Shown here in pieces: positions 1 through 5,916 of a DNA stretch of 43,523 bases (position 1 is the stretch's first letter; the number at the start of each line of letters is the position of its first letter). The position numbers were made by a program, and so were the translations under genes. The DNA lies in the IMG/VR virus record IMGVR_UViG_3300047548_000395, positions 1 to 43,523 of that record; one strand, 5' to 3'. This stretch comes from a virus. Under the pieces are notes generated by a model. The model made no database searches. It was not told the DNA's origin and saw only the letters and a program-made list of their open reading frames with translations.

Positions 1-91
1 TCAAATTATTTTGCCTCAGGTGTCTAGAAAACTGTCCGTTGGTTTTACAGTACTTGGCATTATCGATCTTTGATGTTATATATGTAGTCAT
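1..91 (-). CDS. Partial ORF in the terL fracture, likely homing endonuclease N-terminus
   Basis: An ORF opens with ATG at 91 on the minus strand, 12 nt after the terL-N stop codon, and stays open for 30 codons to the window edge. Its product contains KYCKTNGQFSRHLRQNNL. A Cys followed by a short NGxFSxHLRxxxLT-like helix resembles, from memory, the N-terminal region of free-standing phage homing endonucleases of the Vsr-like (EDxHD) group found in fractured genes. It does not resemble a terminase nuclease domain or an intein C-fragment. Position and orientation, directly behind an IntN fragment, support the endonuclease reading. The catalytic region is outside the window, so the family call is an inference. 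No clear Shine-Dalgarno precedes the ATG. Confidence 0.5.
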   Translation of the reverse strand, partial: MTTYITSKIDNAKYCKTNGQFSRHLRQNNL

Positions 92-103
92 AATACTGGT
101 ATA

Positions 104-1021
104 TTAACACATCTTGAAAAACTCGCCTATCGAAATATCAAATATTCTACCATTGACATCGCGTAATGTTATAACCGTTGTTTGCGCGCAACATTCATGC
201 TCCCTTCGAAATCTTTCTTCCCCAATTCTGCTTCGCTCAGTATTTGCCCACTCTTCATCACGTTCCGGGTGTTCACTCCAATGCGCCTTAAAAGGAAAGA
301 ATCCGTTTCGCCCAACATCTTGTTCATTTCCAAATTCGTCAAACCTGTGATTTGCTTCTTTCCAAATTTGAGCAAACTGGTCTTCGTCGCTATTCGGCGT
401 ACTGGTGATAATTGCTTTACCACCAGTTGCTAGTGTTGGCGAAATTGAGGTCCAGAATTCACTCGCTATATTGGGCGGTACGAACGCAAATTCGTCGGCA
501 TATAATAACGACAGACTCATACCACGACCAGTAGTTTCTGTGGTAGTTTGTGCTACAATTCTAGAACCATTTTCAAACTCTAAACTCTGCTTGTTGTAGC
601 TAACTACCCCAGCACGAATATGATTCGGGCATGATTCATAGGCATATCTAATTCTGCTCATAATTTCCTGAGCACCAGTGTGCTTGTGCGCAGCAACAAG
701 GATAGTGCTATCTGGAACAAACATTGCGTACCAGAGCAAGTATCCAGCAGCAGTTGTAGTCTTGCCAGTCTGTCGAGGCAACAAATTTATGTTGAAACGA
801 TGAAAGTGATAGCTGTCTACTAACCGTTTTTGATAATCAAACGGTTGGTATCTCAATCTACCGCGAACTGGATGTTGTATATAGAAAAAGTTGTCTAAAA
901 AATAATGAGGGCCTGTGTTTGGATCACTACATGCCAGTAGTTCTTGTATGTCTTGTTCAGTATACTTCTGTGTGCTGTGAGCAACTTTTACAAGTTTATT
1001 GTCGATATTTTTGCTTCCCAT
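104..1021 (-). CDS. terL: Terminase large subunit, N-terminal ATPase half fused to split-intein N fragment (fractured TerL)
   Basis: This is the packaging motor ATPase (T4 gp17 family), which drives DNA into the prohead at the portal. Visible motifs in the 305-aa product are Walker A PRQTGKTTT at 82-90, Walker B SLLYADE at 171-177 with catalytic E177, and the coupling motif TSTPN at 206-210. The protein stops soon after FRREHE (271-276), where T4-like TerL continues through a linker to the RNase H-like nuclease domain. Residues 277-305 instead look like an intein N fragment, and no nuclease domain follows. The start is set at ATG 1021, because the upstream in-frame ATG at 1036 overlaps the late promoter element. 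The gene is preceded by a terminator and promoter with only 5 nt between promoter and ATG. Function requires a C-half gene outside the window and trans-splicing. Confidence 0.93.
   Translation of the reverse strand: MGSKNIDNKLVKVAHSTQKYTEQDIQELLACSDPNTGPHYFLDNFFYIQHPVRGRLRYQPFDYQKRLVDSYHFHRFNINLLPRQTGKTTTAAGYLLWYAMFVPDSTILVAAHKHTGAQEIMSRIRYAYESCPNHIRAGVVSYNKQSLEFENGSRIVAQTTTETTGRGMSLSLLYADEFAFVPPNIASEFWTSISPTLATGGKAIITSTPNSDEDQFAQIWKEANHRFDEFGNEQDVGRNGFFPFKAHWSEHPERDEEWANTERSRIGEERFRREHECCAQTTVITLRDVNGRIFDISIGEFFKMC
107..193 (-). other. Coding segment for an atypically short split-intein N fragment (IntN)
   Basis: The last 29 residues of the TerL half begin CCAQTTVITLRDVNG and continue RIFDISIGEFFKMC before the stop. 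Cys1, Thr6, the beta-strand pattern, and a turn followed by an I-x-I-x-x-F-x-K segment fit the intein A block. Length and register resemble the 25-residue AceL-TerL IntN as I remember it (Cys1, Thr6, then an I-x-I-x-D-L-x-K-like end). The junction falls after Glu276 in FRREHE. T4-like marine TerL typically reads HECEF there, so the C-extein would be expected to begin with Cys+1 (CEF). The first of the two cysteines is the better Cys1 because it puts Thr at position 6. Splicing activity is inferred. Confidence 0.82.
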
Positions 1022-1026
1022 ATGAA

Positions 1027-1034
1027 TATTTATC
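1027..1034 (-). promoter_or_regulatory. T4-type late promoter of terL, 5 nt from the start codon
   Basis: The minus strand reads GATAAATA, one mismatch from the T4 late consensus TATAAATA, followed by TTCAT and ATG at 1021. In T4 the element spans about -13 to -6, so the ATG would lie at +1, predicting a leaderless transcript. No Shine-Dalgarno fits between them. Confidence 0.7.
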
Positions 1035-1036
1035 AT

Positions 1037-1062
1037 AAAAAATGGCCCATGCGGGCCATTTT
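1037..1062 (-). terminator. Intrinsic terminator upstream of terL
   Basis: A 9-bp perfect stem (AAATGGCCC / GGGCCATTT, 1040-1048 with 1053-1061) with a 4-nt loop is followed on the minus strand by six T residues. It ends transcripts from the gene that stops at 1082 and directly abuts the terL late promoter. Confidence 0.9.
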
Positions 1063-1081
1063 AGAAGTCACTTAGACTGGC

Positions 1082-2110
1082 TTATTTTTTGGGGGGTTTC
1101 CCGACATAGTACGTGCCGTCTTTGTCCTGCCAAGTGCGTTTCTTTTCAGCAGCATTGCGCGCTTTCCTAGCAGCACTCGAGTGTTGAGCATCTCGAGACT
1201 TTGCTCGTTCTGCCGCGCTAGGGGCTTTGGCTGCTGCGGCTTTGTTGTCTTCGTAACCTTCCTCTACGCTAGACTCGCTCACATAAGTGTCTTGAACAGA
1301 CACATGCTTATCTGGGTACTTTTTGGAAACTGCTGCTGCTACGCGCTGGGCTTCGGCTTTGTCGCTAAAAGTTTTCCATTTTTTACCGTCAATAAACACA
1401 GCTGGGGTCCACTTACCTACTGGTTTTTTGTAGCCTGATCCCCAATGTTCGTCATCTTCGCGATCTCGGCGTCCGCCTACTCCGCGAAAGCCGCGAGTTT
1501 CGTCCATTTCATTGTCAACACTTTCAACTACAAAATTTTGATAATCAGCATATAACTGTTGTTCCATCTGCTCCATTGTGGGGACGGCTATTGGATGATT
1601 CTGTAGCCCTCTACCTTTTGCAGCACCTGGAGAATTTGGGTGATAAGCTAGCTTCTCGGAATCATACGCTGGAATATCTGATGAATCCTCCGGTGAATTA
1701 TCATAGCACTCTTCGGTTTCCTCTTCATCATCTCCCGAAATATCCAATCCGTCATCATCGCTATGAAGTTTATCAATCACCGCTCTCATACTGTCAGCGG
1801 GGGTGCTGTCGATATCAGGAACGCTCACTACGGGTTCTGTTGATAGAACTTCAGAATCATCACTGGTGGAAGAATTCATGCCGGCTAGCTGCATGATATC
1901 CTTTAGCATTCCGCTCAATTCTTCGCCATCATTAGCAGTGATGTGAATACTGGCTGGACTATGTGCTTGCGGGGCTGATTCAGGCATACCCATCATCCCG
2001 CATTCCTCAACTGGTGCGCTTTCTGAGATGGTTGCGGGTTTTGATTGTTGTACGTTTGGATTTGCGGCATCTAGCTCTGCCAAGCGTTTCATAACGTCGA
2101 TCATCTGCAT
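1082..2110 (-). CDS. Hypothetical acidic protein between small and large terminase genes
   Basis: I do not recognise this 342-aa protein. The first two thirds are low-complexity and strongly acidic, with runs such as SGDDEEETEECYDNSPEDSS, and are probably disordered. The C-terminal third is basic and contains a compact segment, WTPAVFIDGKKWKTFSDK followed by AEAQRVAAAVSKKYPDK, that could be a small folded alpha/beta domain. The last 60 residues are Lys/Ala rich, and the end reads TYYVGKPPKK. The acidic front and basic tail recall scaffold or DNA-associated head proteins, but that is only analogy. A Shine-Dalgarno AAGGAA lies about 6 nt before ATG 2110. The preceding gene stops 1 nt upstream, so the two are co-transcribed, and a terminator follows at 1037-1062. 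Confidence 0.75.
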   Translation of the reverse strand: MQMIDVMKRLAELDAANPNVQQSKPATISESAPVEECGMMGMPESAPQAHSPASIHITANDGEELSGMLKDIMQLAGMNSSTSDDSEVLSTEPVVSVPDIDSTPADSMRAVIDKLHSDDDGLDISGDDEEETEECYDNSPEDSSDIPAYDSEKLAYHPNSPGAAKGRGLQNHPIAVPTMEQMEQQLYADYQNFVVESVDNEMDETRGFRGVGGRRDREDDEHWGSGYKKPVGKWTPAVFIDGKKWKTFSDKAEAQRVAAAVSKKYPDKHVSVQDTYVSESSVEEGYEDNKAAAAKAPSAAERAKSRDAQHSSAARKARNAAEKKRTWQDKDGTYYVGKPPKK

Positions 2111-2111
2111 G

Positions 2112-2729
2112 TTATTTCCTTGTTTCTTGTGCCTGCTTAACAGGGCTTACTGTATTTTGAGGGAAATCGTTTGTTGTTTTTCCCGGTTCACGCAGGATGT
2201 CGTCAGATTTGGCTTCTGGAATCACTTCGCCACGTGCTGCTCTCTGCATCTTTAGCAGATCATTAAGTTCTTTAACAAAACCAGTGTTATACTTGTCACC
2301 ATAATAGTCTTCAAATTTAGCGTTTCCAGCTTCTTTGTATTCGGGATCATTCAATAGTGCTCCTTCTCTGGATTCTTGAGGAGTTTGATATTCCTCACCA
2401 GGTTCACCGGGTCTACGAATTACTAAATGGCTTTTATTCACTTTTAGTTCGGTAGACAAATACTCAGTTAGTTCAAACGTCGTTGTTGGGTAATCCAACG
2501 TCACTTCATAAATATGGACTTCGCAGTTTTTGACTTGTGGGAAATCTAATGGTAGAGCTTGGATTGGCGTCTTATGTTTTTTAAAATTAGCTGTAGAATT
2601 GTCAGTGAGGAATTTTCCAAGAGCACATTTTAACGCAGACTCTTGTTCATTGGTGACATCACCAGCAATTTTAATTTTAAAATCGTATTGCTTTTTGCTT
2701 TCTGAAAGGTACTCTTTGTAGTTCTTCAT
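2112..2729 (-). CDS. Hypothetical protein, conserved style of marine T4-like phages
   Basis: The 205-aa product begins MKNYKEYLSESKKQYDFKIK, which resembles the short N-terminal peptide of several marine T4-like virion-associated proteins. The first 110 residues look like an alpha/beta domain (YDFKIKIAGDVTNEQ, then VHIYEVTLDYPTTTFELTEYL), and the rest is polar and probably extended. I cannot assign a function. It lies between the small terminase gene and an acidic hypothetical gene in the packaging operon. An AATAAATA late-promoter-like element lies 7 nt before its ATG, overlapping the stop codon of the small terminase gene, so it may also have its own late transcript. Confidence 0.75.
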   Translation of the reverse strand: MKNYKEYLSESKKQYDFKIKIAGDVTNEQESALKCALGKFLTDNSTANFKKHKTPIQALPLDFPQVKNCEVHIYEVTLDYPTTTFELTEYLSTELKVNKSHLVIRRPGEPGEEYQTPQESREGALLNDPEYKEAGNAKFEDYYGDKYNTGFVKELNDLLKMQRAARGEVIPEAKSDDILREPGKTTNDFPQNTVSPVKQAQETRK

Positions 2730-2735
2730 GATGTA

Positions 2736-3218
2736 TTATTTATTCATATTTCTGAGTTTTTCCAGGATGCTGTTTCTATCAGTAAGAATGAACCCCTCAC
2801 CATCTACCGGAGCATCAGCTTGTGGGGCTGATTTCTTTTCTATTGCCAGCTTTTTTAGCTGAAGATCGACCATTTTTAGTTTTTTATCAATCTTATTAGT
2901 CTTTGCTGTAATTGCCGCAGTTAGCATCTGTGCCGCAACTTCAAACATCCTTGCTCCGTATCTGGGATCTACATTCATACCAAGATCCAACAAATCATCA
3001 TAGGCCTTTTCTGCCTTATTGGCTAGAGAATCTAATTCCGCATCGCTCATATCACCCAAGCCCTTTACTCTGGGCAGTGCGGCAGATATTTTATCAAATT
3101 CTTCTAGTCGGTCTTCTAAGTCAATTACTGGGACAATGGGTGTTGTTTGTGCAGCCGGATCTAGGTATGGTTCGTTATTTTCAGGCAGGTTTAGTAGTTC
3201 TTCAAGTTTTCGAGTCAT
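2736..3218 (-). CDS. terS: Terminase small subunit (T4 gp16-like)
   Basis: The 160-aa product matches T4 gp16 in size (164 aa) and layout. A disordered N-terminus (about 1-45) leads into a helical core with a long coiled-coil region (DPRYGARMFEVAAQMLTAA, then ITAKTNKIDKKLKMVDLQLKKL, about 86-128). The core segment aligns with the oligomerisation helices of gp16. The C-terminal tail ILTDRNSILEKLRNMNK resembles the conserved tail of marine T4-like small terminases. It recognises DNA and stimulates the TerL ATPase. AAGGAG lies 8 nt before ATG. Unlike T4, two hypothetical genes separate it from terL. Confidence 0.85.
   Translation of the reverse strand: MTRKLEELLNLPENNEPYLDPAAQTTPIVPVIDLEDRLEEFDKISAALPRVKGLGDMSDAELDSLANKAEKAYDDLLDLGMNVDPRYGARMFEVAAQMLTAAITAKTNKIDKKLKMVDLQLKKLAIEKKSAPQADAPVDGEGFILTDRNSILEKLRNMNK
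2737..2744 (-). promoter_or_regulatory. Late-promoter-like AATAAATA upstream of the 205-aa gene
   Basis: AATAAATA on the minus strand overlaps the last codons of the small terminase gene. Seven nt (ATACATC) separate it from ATG 2729. Part of the match is imposed by coding sequence (Asn-Lys-stop), so it could be coincidental. Confidence 0.4.
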
Positions 3219-3239
3219 TGTTCAGTCTCCTTATTATAC

Positions 3240-3683
3240 TTATTTTCTAGATGATCCACTTGTAAAGATATCGCTTTCATTAATTACTCGAAACCTCATT
3301 CCTCGATTTTTACAAAATTCATTTGCAGCAGCCCACTTGGCTTGATTCTTGACATACTGTGCTTGGTCGTAGGGATTTTTTCCAACTTTCTCTAAAATTT
3401 GCTGCTTTGCTGGCTTAATTTCAATAATCTCAACATGCGTTCTCTGATTGCGATCCACATACTTGATTAAGAAATCCGGTACATAAACTGTTTGTTTGCC
3501 TGTCAAGGGATCTCTATAAGGTATTCTTAATGGTTCGCTAGCCCATTCTTGAATACTGGGGTTGTTATCACAAAATCTCATAAACACCTCTTCCCAACCA
3601 CTACGGTATATAGGCTGCTTCGCGCTTATGTATTTTTCGGGATTTCGTATCTTATACGCTCCTTTAGAGAACTTCAAGCTCAT
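3240..3683 (-). CDS. gp4: Head completion protein (T4 gp4/gp50-like)
   Basis: The 147-aa product matches T4 gp4 (150 aa). The conserved core is YRSGWEEVFMRFCDNNPSIQ followed by EWASEPLRIPYRDP, a pattern I associate with T4-like gp4. YVPDFLIKY followed by VEIIEIKP forms a PD-(D/E)xK nuclease-like motif (Asp about 68, Glu and Lys about 87-89), consistent with the nuclease fold proposed for this family. gp4 acts on filled heads before neck and tail attachment. ATG overlaps the stop of the upstream 123-aa gene (ATGA), indicating translational coupling. Confidence 0.88.
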   Translation of the reverse strand: MSLKFSKGAYKIRNPEKYISAKQPIYRSGWEEVFMRFCDNNPSIQEWASEPLRIPYRDPLTGKQTVYVPDFLIKYVDRNQRTHVEIIEIKPAKQQILEKVGKNPYDQAQYVKNQAKWAAANEFCKNRGMRFRVINESDIFTSGSSRK

Positions 3684-4051
3684 GCTAGTATATTCCTGTT
3701 GACCTCGCTAGCTGGATTAAACTGCCTAGCGTACCCCAAAAAACTACTTTTAAATCTGTTGTAGTTTAGTATTTCAGACACTAGGGCAGATATTTCCAAA
3801 TTATCCATACCTTTTAGAGTATCTAAAATGGTCATAGGATTGTAACCGTCCTGTTTGGCTTGTTTTATGATAATAACAGCTATGGATTCTGCGGAGGTAG
3901 GCTGAAAGTCTCTACTTTCAAAAAACCCCTTCATTGCGTTTAGTACATTTACTTCTAGTTCTAAAGGTTTTGTATATAACGAATCATATGCTTGTACAAT
4001 TTCGTTAGTAACCCGTGAACTTGGTAAATTGCTTAGTTGTTGTTTTGCCAT
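3680..4051 (-). CDS. Conserved hypothetical virion-associated protein
   Basis: The 123-aa product is mostly helical. From memory, it resembles a short hypothetical protein that recurs beside structural genes in marine T4-like phages. Conserved-looking stretches are SSRVTNEIVQAYDSLY, AMKGFFESRDF and LVSEILNYNRFKSSFLGYAR. No enzymatic motif or membrane segment is seen. It starts 5 nt after the stop of the gp54-like gene and overlaps gp4 by 4 nt, so it belongs to the tail/head completion operon. A structural or assembly role is inferred from position alone. Confidence 0.75.
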   Translation of the reverse strand: MAKQQLSNLPSSRVTNEIVQAYDSLYTKPLELEVNVLNAMKGFFESRDFQPTSAESIAVIIIKQAKQDGYNPMTILDTLKGMDNLEISALVSEILNYNRFKSSFLGYARQFNPASEVNRNILA

Positions 4052-4056
4052 AATTA

Positions 4057-5190
4057 TTATTTGATTGTCTTAACTTGCGTTGCTTGAGTTGTTCCATTTA
4101 CACTAGTGTTGCTGCCTGAAAACAAGTTTACACCTATACCTCGCTGATTAATTCCAGATTGAACTGCTGCTCCGACTCCTCCAGGTTGATTCGCATTGGC
4201 TTGAACGTCACCTAACACTCCTGTTAGTATGCTATACCCTTCTTGTTTGAGCCCCGCTTTACTTATCTGTCTTGCGTTCCTTGCAACATTTGCTCCAAGT
4301 ATAGCGGCTCCTAAAATGTTCCCCTGTCCAAGAGCACCTAAGACTGCATTCGCACCGGATATCACACCACCTGGACCAAGTACCGTATTTGTCCCATTGC
4401 CGGCAACACTTAAGGGACTTGGACTAGCATCATAATAAGTCGCAGCGAACCCTTCAGGACTCGCTTTGGTAATTTGCCCCTCCCGATAACGTACCGTCTC
4501 GTATTGGAATGTCATTTTATTTGTAAGAATTTTGCCGCCGTCTGCTTGATCTAAACTATCATGATTCCAATCGGTAATTAACGGATTAACTAGTGTGTAC
4601 TGTGTAAATCTCTGTTGATGTAACACATAGATATCTACAGATTCGAGAAAAGGTGCTGTCTGTGATGAATTTAGTCCATACGCATAGTTATTGGTGCTAT
4701 ATTTTGTATTTGTAAATTCAACTGGCTGGGCATTACGAGCTCTTCCATTTGGCGCTATACCGTGGGTACTATCGGCATAGTAGTATTGAAAATATGCCTT
4801 CCAAAAGTCTCGAGTTATATTGCTATTATCGTCATGTAGCTCTAGAGAAATGGGATTATATTTTATACTGTTTTGAACAATCGATTTCCTATTATATTGA
4901 TTAATCGTGTCTGCACTAATCGAAAATCTAGGTAAATCAATTCTTTTTACTAAAAATCCTATATCTCTTTTCCCAGATTCCACCCATTGTGGATTGCTGT
5001 TGTAAATAGCAGGTAGCGCATTATCGTTAATATTGAAAGCAACAAAATACAAAAACCCCAGCTTTGGTGCTCTTGCGTAGTTATTTTGAACGTATACGCG
5101 ATTGGCGTGCTGAAAATCTTTCATAATCGGACCAGTTCCGAAAACACCGGATACTACACCACCTAAGAAATTTGTAAAAGCGTTAGACAT
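4057..5190 (-). CDS. Tail-tube-fold protein, baseplate tube initiator candidate (T4 gp54/gp19-like)
   Basis: The 377-aa product has an N-terminal domain (about 45-245) resembling contractile-tail tube proteins: LGFLYFVAFNIN, KRDIGFLVKRIDLPRFSI, NPISLELHDD and KMTFQYETVRY are the expected strands. It follows the tail tube gene directly, and its length is near that of T4 gp54 (320 aa), which nucleates the tube on the baseplate. A Gly/Ala-rich tail (about 260-377, with GQGNILGAAILGANVARNAR) is extra and may be flexible. Tube-family membership is fairly clear, but gp54 rather than gp48 or a tube paralogue is a guess. A terminator and late promoter separate it from gp19, and its ATG is 5 nt from the promoter element. 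Confidence 0.7.
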   Translation of the reverse strand: MSNAFTNFLGGVVSGVFGTGPIMKDFQHANRVYVQNNYARAPKLGFLYFVAFNINDNALPAIYNSNPQWVESGKRDIGFLVKRIDLPRFSISADTINQYNRKSIVQNSIKYNPISLELHDDNSNITRDFWKAYFQYYYADSTHGIAPNGRARNAQPVEFTNTKYSTNNYAYGLNSSQTAPFLESVDIYVLHQQRFTQYTLVNPLITDWNHDSLDQADGGKILTNKMTFQYETVRYREGQITKASPEGFAATYYDASPSPLSVAGNGTNTVLGPGGVISGANAVLGALGQGNILGAAILGANVARNARQISKAGLKQEGYSILTGVLGDVQANANQPGGVGAAVQSGINQRGIGVNLFSGSNTSVNGTTQATQVKTIK

Positions 5191-5195
5191 ACAAA

Positions 5196-5203
5196 TATTT
5201 ATG
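5196..5203 (-). promoter_or_regulatory. T4-type late promoter, 5 nt from the start codon of the gp54-like gene
   Basis: CATAAATA on the minus strand is followed by TTTGT and ATG 5190, the same geometry as at terL. It abuts the preceding terminator, whose T-run ends only a few bases upstream. The predicted transcript is leaderless. Confidence 0.72.
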
Positions 5204-5206
5204 CAT

Positions 5207-5234
5207 AAAAAAACCCGGCAGTTGCCGGGTTTTT
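5207..5234 (-). terminator. Intrinsic terminator after the tail tube gene
   Basis: The stem AAAAACCCGGC / GCCGGGTTTTT (5209-5219 with 5224-5234) has a 4-nt loop and a run of seven T on the minus strand. It lies 15 nt after the gp19 stop codon and should end the sheath-tube transcript. Confidence 0.93.
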
Positions 5235-5248
5235 AAACAGTAATGATA

Positions 5249-5884
5249 TCAGCCACCGATTGCTAAAGTGCGTACAGTTCTTCCAACTTGCTCGCCAATG
5301 CCTGTTGGTGCGCCGCCAGCTCCGTATTGTAGAGCGTTGTCATAGGCAATAGTAAGCGTGACGTCCATCGCTTCAGTTGCGCTGCCATAATCTCCGCCTT
5401 GATAAGCTGCTTTTTGTACATAGCAGCCTAGCAAATCAAATGCTTCCAACACCGTAGGTGTATTAGCACCGTTGCCGCCATCTAGCAGTTCAATTCTCAT
5501 GGTAAATTTGTAATCAATACCACTTGCTGCTGAACTCTGTTCAAAAAAGTCGAACTGCTTTTGAACTTGTTGACCCACTAACTTAGTCACCGAGTTGCTA
5601 ACGTCATCACGAAGTTTTAATTCAACGTTGTCCCAAGTATGTTTTCCAGCAAGTTTCACGGTGCTATTATACACTGGTAACTTGATTTCTTCAAAGCTCA
5701 ACGATGGGCGACCTACGTTAATCACTTGCTTAGTTATCTCTGTCGTTGGAGTGCCAGGCACTCCAAAGTTCTGTAATACAACCCTGAATCGATACTTCAA
5801 CTTAGGCATCAGCAGACCTTGCGATGCGCTACTTTGATCGGTCGATAGAGGAACTGTAAATCTATTTAAACTTGATACTGGCAT
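5249..5884 (-). CDS. gp19: Tail tube protein (T4 gp19)
   Basis: The 211-aa product forms the inner tube of the contractile tail. Tube-family features are LKYRFRVVLQNFG, the VINVGRPSLSFEEIKLPVYN segment, a KLAGKHTWDNVELKLRDDV strand (compare INVAGDRTFDDWTVTVMNDE in T4) and the closing MDVTLTIAYDNALQYG. T4 gp19 is 163 aa; the extra length sits in the N-terminus and the loop around 125-150. It follows gp18 in the usual order, with AAGGAGC about 11 nt before ATG. GTAAATA at 5909-5915 may give it its own late transcript. Confidence 0.92.
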   Translation of the reverse strand: MPVSSLNRFTVPLSTDQSSASQGLLMPKLKYRFRVVLQNFGVPGTPTTEITKQVINVGRPSLSFEEIKLPVYNSTVKLAGKHTWDNVELKLRDDVSNSVTKLVGQQVQKQFDFFEQSSAASGIDYKFTMRIELLDGGNGANTPTVLEAFDLLGCYVQKAAYQGGDYGSATEAMDVTLTIAYDNALQYGAGGAPTGIGEQVGRTVRTLAIGG

Positions 5885-5908
5885 TATAAATGCTCCTTAT
5901 TCTATTAA

Positions 5909-5915
5909 TATTTAC
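5909..5915 (-). promoter_or_regulatory. Late-promoter-like GTAAATA upstream of gp19
   Basis: GGTAAATATT follows the gp18 stop codon on the minus strand, with a normal leader and AAGGAGC before the gp19 ATG. It differs from the consensus TATAAATA in its first bases. A separate tube promoter would fit the high demand for tube subunits. Confidence 0.4.
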
Positions 5916-5916
5916 C

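Noticed and set aside
107-193. The TerL tail as a simple frameshift or sequencing error
   Set aside because: The tail has intein-like sequence starting exactly at the HE/C junction, and a separate ORF starts 12 nt after its stop. A random frameshift would not produce this.
1022-1036. In-frame upstream ATG for terL giving five more residues
   Set aside because: The ATG at 1036 partly overlaps the late promoter element, so it would not be in the transcript.
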